A DNA stretch of 8,221 nt, taken from JALHOM01 sp964615775. Its GTDB lineage: Bacteria > Patescibacteriota > Saccharimonadia > Saccharimonadales > 2-12-FULL-41-12. The DNA lies in NCBI GenBank assembly GCA_964615775.1, contig CAZTQB010000014.1, positions 1 through 8,221 of the forward strand, given 5' to 3'. A model generated the notes under the pieces. It saw nothing but the letters and a program-made list of their open reading frames with translations. It did no database searches and was not told where the DNA came from. The first letter of the stretch is position 1, and every line of letters begins with the position of its first letter. The position numbers and the translations under genes were made by a program. Shown here in pieces: positions 5,008 through 8,221 of this stretch.

Positions 5008-6288
5008 ATGACCGATAAACAAGTAGCCACTTTGATCGCCAGAGAAAAAAAACGCCAAGAAGAAGGGCTTGAACTTATCCCCAGCGAAAATTATGTAAGC
5101 CATGACGTGCTTTGTGCAGTCGGCAGTGTTTTCACCAATAAATACTCCGAAGGATACCCGGGCAAAAGATATTACGGTGGCCAAGAGAATACCGATATCT
5201 TAGAGCAATTAGCCATCGATCGAGCCAAGAAACTATTTAAAGCAGACCACGCAAACGTCCAGCCTCACTCTGGAGCTCAAGCCAATGAAGCGGTTTATCA
5301 TGCCTGGCTGGAACCTGGCGATACAATATTAGCTATGGATCTCAGCCATGGTGGACATCTAACGCATGGTAGCCCAGTTACAGTACTGGCTCGTATTTAT
5401 AACTTTGTTCGCTACAAAATGAAAGATCCAGAAACTGGTGAAATTGATTACGAAGAAATTCGCAAACTAGCTAAAAAACATAAGCCGAAAATTATTTTGA
5501 CAGGGTTTAGTGCCTACCCAAGAGAGCTTGATTATGCCAAGTTTGCAGAAATTGGTAATGAAATCGGAGCATTGATGGTAGCCGATATGGCTCATATTGC
5601 CGGCTTGATTGCTGGTGGTGTAGCCAAAAATCCATTCGACTACGGCTTTCATGTAGTCACCGCTACTACTCATAAAACTTTGCGTGGGCCACGTGGTGGA
5701 TTAATTTTATCGAAAGGGACGGTGTCTAATCCGCTAAAAAAACCTGACAAGACCATAGAGAATATTCCAACGCTTATTGATCGTACTGTTTTCCCGGGCG
5801 TTCAGGGCGGACCACATATGCACGTAATTGCCGCTAAAGCAGTAGCTTTTGGCGAAGCATTACAACCAGATTTTAAGCAATACGCTACACAAACCGTAAA
5901 AAATGCCCAAGCTTTAGCCAAAGAGCTGCAAAAACGTAGATTTAAACTAGTTACAGGTGGTACCTCAAATCATCTTATTCTATGTGATATTTATTCCAGC
6001 TTTGGAATTGACGGCGATGAAGCCGAAAAAGTTTTAGATAAGATTGGTTTAACTCTTAACAAAAACTCTATAGCCGATGATCCTTTGCCGCCATTTAGAC
6101 CAAGCGGGATTAGACTCGGCACACCGGCCATAACGACACGAGGCATGAAAGAGGCAGACATGACGAAAATCGCTGATTGGATGGAAAAAGCTATTAAAAA
6201 TCGTGACAATAAAAAAATACTTAACACGTTAAGTATTGAAGTTAAAGAATTTGCTAAAAGATTCCCTTTGCCAAGTAATAATCAATAA
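5008..6288 (+). CDS. glyA: Serine hydroxymethyltransferase GlyA
   Basis: GlyA is a cytoplasmic PLP enzyme that interconverts serine plus tetrahydrofolate with glycine plus 5,10-methylene-tetrahydrofolate, supplying glycine and one-carbon units. The 426-residue length is normal (E. coli 417). Visible motifs are LIPSENYVS (23-31), the YSEGYPGKRYYGG substrate/dimer region (46-58), HSGAQANEAVY (87-97), VADMAHIAGL (191-200) with the PLP-contacting D193 and H196, TTHKTLRGPRGG (220-231) with K223 as the Schiff-base lysine, and RPSGIRLGTPAITTRG (364-379) with the substrate-carboxylate Arg. All catalytic residues are intact. The start is fixed by AAGGAG. It is transcribed divergently from murA, from its own promoter with a 70-nt leader, and converges with murB. 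Confidence 0.97.
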   Translation: MTDKQVATLIAREKKRQEEGLELIPSENYVSHDVLCAVGSVFTNKYSEGYPGKRYYGGQENTDILEQLAIDRAKKLFKADHANVQPHSGAQANEAVYHAWLEPGDTILAMDLSHGGHLTHGSPVTVLARIYNFVRYKMKDPETGEIDYEEIRKLAKKHKPKIILTGFSAYPRELDYAKFAEIGNEIGALMVADMAHIAGLIAGGVAKNPFDYGFHVVTATTHKTLRGPRGGLILSKGTVSNPLKKPDKTIENIPTLIDRTVFPGVQGGPHMHVIAAKAVAFGEALQPDFKQYATQTVKNAQALAKELQKRRFKLVTGGTSNHLILCDIYSSFGIDGDEAEKVLDKIGLTLNKNSIADDPLPPFRPSGIRLGTPAITTRGMKEADMTKIADWMEKAIKNRDNKKILNTLSIEVKEFAKRFPLPSNNQ

Positions 6289-6300
6289 ACCACCTCTTCA

Positions 6301-6319
6301 ATCCTGTTAAAACACGGAT
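6301..6319. terminator. Weak hairpin between convergent glyA and murB
   Basis: ATCC-TGT (6301-6307) pairs with ACA (6312-6314) and GGAT (6316-6319), a 7-bp stem with one bulged C and a TAAA loop, in the 49-nt gap between the two stop codons. There is no strong T run on either side, so a terminator role is only possible. Confidence 0.25.
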
Positions 6320-6337
6320 ATTCAGAATTTATAGTAT

Positions 6338-7372
6338 TTATACAAGCTCTGGTTCTTGGACTAGATCGATATTAAATTTATCTTTGACAGATTTCATTAC
6401 AGCATCACGAAATGCAATCAGTTGTGCTGTTTGGGTGGCCTTCTCATTTACAAAAACTAGAGCTTGCTTATCCCATACTGCTATACCAGTGTTTGGTTCG
6501 TGGTAGCCTTTCAAACCAAGCTGCTCGAGTAGCCAGCCAGCCGATACTTTGGCTTCATCTTCGCCAACTGGCCAATATATTATAGATGGATATTTTTCTC
6601 TAATCGGCACGAGATCCATCATACTAATAATTGGATTATGAAAAAATGAGCCACAATTTGCAATTTCTTTAGGGTCTGGTAATTTTTCTTTACGGATATC
6701 AATTACCGCTTGCCTTAAGATTTGCGAGGTAACTTGCCCGTGTGGAATTTCGTTTTTATCCAAATATGCTGTAACAGAGTTGTAAAATGGTGGCATTGGC
6801 TTATTTTTAGTCAAAGATAAAGTTATTGAAGTTATCAAAAATCTGTCTTTGTCTTCAGCCTTGAAACGACTATTGCGGTAACTAAAGCCACAATTTGACT
6901 TTGGTATAACTACCATTTGTTTATTTGTTAGATCGTAGGCCTGGACACAAACCAGCACGTCAGCAATCTCTCTACCGTATGCCCCAACATTTTGTACAGG
7001 TGTAGCTCCAGCCGTTCCTGGGATAAGTGATAATTGCTCAATACCAGACATACCAGCCTCAACCGAACGTTCCACTGCCCAATCCCAATTCTCGCCAGCT
7101 CCAACTACAATAAACTGCTGCTCACCTTGGTCTTGTACATCATAGCCAGCAATTTTATTGACGATCACCACGCCCGGAAAGCCGTTATCTGACCAAATAA
7201 TATTACTGCCTGAACCAATCATTTTTATAGGTAAATTATTTGCCACCGCGAACTCAGCAATTTTAGCAATGTCGCGATAATCTTCTACCTCACATAAATA
7301 ACGTGCGTTTCCACCAAGCCGCATTGTAGAATAGTCTTTGAGCGAAATATTTTCTTTTAGTCCTTCAAGCAT
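6338..7372 (-). CDS. murB: UDP-N-acetylenolpyruvoylglucosamine reductase MurB (type I)
   Basis: MurB is a cytoplasmic FAD enzyme that uses NADPH to reduce the MurA product to UDP-MurNAc. The 344-residue protein aligns along its whole length with the E. coli type (342 residues). The FAD-binding part includes STMRLGGNAR (15-24), GSGSNIIWSDNGF (53-65) and LIPGTAGATPVQNVGAYG (116-133). Catalytic residues by alignment are R166 in FSYRNSRFK, S242 in NCGSFFHNP (the proton donor, E. coli S229) and E340 in QEPEL (E. coli E325). AGWLLEQLGLKG (278-289) matches AGWLIDQCQLKG in E. coli. It ends soon after the catalytic Glu. The ATG at 7372 follows a TATAAT by 7 nt, with a GAGG too close to act as a normal Shine-Dalgarno site. 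Divergent from the XRE gene; not in an operon with murA here. Confidence 0.95.
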   Translation of the reverse strand: MLEGLKENISLKDYSTMRLGGNARYLCEVEDYRDIAKIAEFAVANNLPIKMIGSGSNIIWSDNGFPGVVIVNKIAGYDVQDQGEQQFIVVGAGENWDWAVERSVEAGMSGIEQLSLIPGTAGATPVQNVGAYGREIADVLVCVQAYDLTNKQMVVIPKSNCGFSYRNSRFKAEDKDRFLITSITLSLTKNKPMPPFYNSVTAYLDKNEIPHGQVTSQILRQAVIDIRKEKLPDPKEIANCGSFFHNPIISMMDLVPIREKYPSIIYWPVGEDEAKVSAGWLLEQLGLKGYHEPNTGIAVWDKQALVFVNEKATQTAQLIAFRDAVMKSVKDKFNIDLVQEPELV

Positions 7373-7379
7373 AACCTCT

Positions 7380-7385
7380 ATTATA
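7380..7385 (-). promoter_or_regulatory. -10 box of murB, leaderless geometry
   Basis: A perfect TATAAT on the minus strand ends 7 nt before the murB ATG. Its -35 region is T-rich without a good match and overlaps the space needed by the opposing promoter at 7414-7419, so the two promoters probably cannot be occupied at once. Confidence 0.55.
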
Positions 7386-7413
7386 TATGACTTTAATTAG
7401 ACAAAAAAGCGAG

Positions 7414-7419
7414 TATAAT
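7414..7419 (+). promoter_or_regulatory. -10 box of the XRE/DUF3467-like gene, leaderless geometry
   Basis: A perfect TATAAT ends 7 nt before the ATG at 7427, the same spacing as for murB on the other strand. The whole 54-nt divergent region is symmetric in layout about 7399-7400. No clear -35 and no Shine-Dalgarno site are visible. Confidence 0.55.
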
Positions 7420-7426
7420 ATATCTA

Positions 7427-7966
7427 ATGAGCGAGAATAATCAACCATATAAGAATTTTGGTGAAAGAGTTAAGTTTTTGCGTGAACAATGGCAGCAAAC
7501 TATTAGCGAGATGTCTTATGCCCTAGAAATTAGTGAAAATTCGCTAATATCTATTGAGGAAGGCAAGGAATTGCCGGAACCCGAAACGTTTGAACTAATA
7601 GTTAGCCACTTTTTACTCACTGATGACCAGGCCGAAGATTTAAGGTCTCTAGCTTATATTGATCAGCCAAAGCATAGTGGCAAACTACCGACACTACTTG
7701 ATGAGTCAATGATAAAACAACTACTTGTTATGACCACGATTGAAAACCGTATTGCGTATACTGATGGCATGCATGCTAATGTCAACGACCATGGTGTAAT
7801 TCTGCATTTTACCCAGAATAACCCGGGTTCAAAATCACCTGTTACCGTCAGCAAAATTGGCATGAGCCACGAACACGCACGAAAAATAATCGAGGTGCTA
7901 GAAAAAACTATTACCGAATACGAAAAAAATAAACTTCCCAAACAGCTTCCTGAAGAAAATAAATAA
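7427..7966 (+). CDS. XRE-type HTH protein with DUF3467-like C-terminal domain
   Basis: The 179-residue protein starts with a divergent Cro/CI-type helix-turn-helix (about 12-67; GERVKFLREQWQQTISEMS, then ISENSLISIEEGKELP). The C-terminal part, about 104-168, has a beta-rich stretch, IENRIAYTDGMHANVNDHG and VILHFTQ, followed by KIGMSHEHARKIIEVLEKTITEYE. That order, strands then M-S-x-x-H-A-x-x-[IL]-x-x-x-L and a YE-ending helix, resembles DUF3467 proteins. The match is from memory and unverified. The protein is probably a cytoplasmic transcription regulator whose C-terminal domain binds a partner or ligand; the function is unknown. It is divergent from murB over 54 nt, so murB and itself are likely targets. 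A small membrane-protein gene follows after 25 nt and may be cotranscribed. Confidence 0.82.
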   Translation: MSENNQPYKNFGERVKFLREQWQQTISEMSYALEISENSLISIEEGKELPEPETFELIVSHFLLTDDQAEDLRSLAYIDQPKHSGKLPTLLDESMIKQLLVMTTIENRIAYTDGMHANVNDHGVILHFTQNNPGSKSPVTVSKIGMSHEHARKIIEVLEKTITEYEKNKLPKQLPEENK

Positions 7967-7991
7967 AGGGATTGTTAAAAGTTTTATTTAA

Positions 7992-8159
7992 ATGAAAGCG
8001 TTAATCTATATTTTTTTAGCTGTTGGTACTATCATCGGAAGTTATCTAGGCAGCTTACTAGACAATGGCAACTTCTTAGGAGTTTGGGGACTAATACTTA
8101 GTAGTGCTTTTGGTATTGGTGGTATTTACCTTGGGTACAAAATTAGTCAAAATTATTAA
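7992..8159 (+). CDS. Small two-helix membrane protein, 55 residues
   Basis: I translated this short frame by eye: ATG at 7992, TAA at 8157-8159. It begins MKALIYIFLAVGTIIGSYLG, has a short polar turn LLDNGN (22-27), then a second hydrophobic segment (about 28-49, with GIGGIYLGYK at 41-50) and a polar end ISQNY. Two glycine-rich helices (about 3-22 and 28-49) suggest a helical hairpin in the membrane, with GxxxG-like packing. It resembles small glycine-rich two-helix hypothetical proteins I associate with CPR genomes; the function is unknown. No close Shine-Dalgarno site is present, and an AAAGGG overlapping the upstream stop is about 20 nt away. Same strand and 25 nt after the XRE gene, so probably cotranscribed. 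Confidence 0.62.
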   Translation: MKALIYIFLAVGTIIGSYLGSLLDNGNFLGVWGLILSSAFGIGGIYLGYKISQNY

Positions 8160-8166
8160 CCCAAAT

Positions 8167-8221
8167 TGGAGGGCCATCTGGGACTCGAACCCAGGACACG
8201 CGGCTTAAGAGGCCGCTGCTC
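8167..8221 (-). tRNA. tRNA-Lys(CUU), 5' part beyond window
   Basis: The 3' 55 nt of a cloverleaf reads on the minus strand. GAGC is the 3' half of the D stem. The anticodon arm GCGGC-CTCTTAA-GCCGC gives anticodon CUU (AAG codons). The T arm CTGGG-TTCGAGT-CCCAG is canonical. The 3' acceptor strand is ATGGCCC, then U73 and an encoded CCA (8167-8169). U73 is unusual, since tRNA-Lys normally has A73. It converges on the small membrane-protein gene. Confidence 0.9.

Noticed and set aside
5467..5673. Minus-strand reading frame inside glyA, and similar frames inside murA, mraY and the XRE gene
   Set aside because: They lie wholly within strongly supported genes, show no family motifs and have no start signals; they are shadows.
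1..8221. UGA recoded as glycine, as in Gracilibacteria/Absconditabacteria (no TGA stop is used in the window)
   Set aside because: All large genes are full length without in-frame TGA, and the tRNA-Gly anticodon is UCC, not UCA. With so few genes, the absence of TGA stops fits an AT-rich genome that prefers TAA.
1..8221. CRISPR array, insertion sequence, prophage or replication origin
   Set aside because: No spaced direct repeats, transposase motifs, terminal repeats or origin boxes were seen by eye.

Overview
The window is low-GC bacterial DNA (not counted, clearly well below 50%) with short intergenic gaps, and it carries a set of housekeeping and cell-wall genes. Best guess is a Patescibacteria/CPR lineage, most likely Candidatus Saccharibacteria (TM7). 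The reasons are the divergent MurA fused to an N-terminal XRE DNA-binding domain, an XRE protein with a DUF3467-like tail, a tiny glycine-rich two-helix membrane protein, and start codons that mostly lack Shine-Dalgarno sites. This placement is inference from gene style. All visible genes end in TAA or TAG and read through without in-frame TGA, so UGA is not being used as a common sense codon here.

Layout, left to right. Minus strand 1-519 is nadD, cut by the window edge. Minus strand 535-759 holds an intrinsic terminator, tRNA-Arg(UCU) and tRNA-Gly(UCC), lying downstream of mraY (812-1837, minus). Plus strand 1949-2524 is a zeta-toxin-like P-loop kinase. It converges on a minus-strand pair, the inositol-monophosphatase-family gene (2541-3326) and the HTH-MurA fusion (3329-4852), which are separated by only 2 nt and form an operon. 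Plus strand 5008-6288 is glyA, divergent from murA. Minus strand 6338-7372 is murB, convergent with glyA. Plus strand 7427-7966 is an XRE/DUF3467-like protein, divergent from murB and followed by a 55-residue membrane protein (7992-8159). The 3' part of tRNA-Lys(CUU) ends the window on the minus strand.

Function. MurA and MurB make UDP-MurNAc from UDP-GlcNAc in the cytoplasm, and MraY later loads phospho-MurNAc-pentapeptide onto undecaprenyl phosphate in the membrane. Three steps of the lipid II pathway are therefore clustered here. GlyA interconverts serine and glycine and supplies one-carbon units; NadD makes deamido-NAD. The most interesting feature is the HTH-MurA fusion together with an interrupted palindrome in the murA/glyA divergent promoter region, which suggests an enzyme that also regulates transcription.

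Regulatory style. Four genes (nadD, murA, murB and the XRE gene) have a perfect TATAAT 7-9 nt before the ATG, the geometry of leaderless mRNAs. glyA is the clear contrast, with a full promoter, a roughly 70-nt leader and a strong AAGGAG site.
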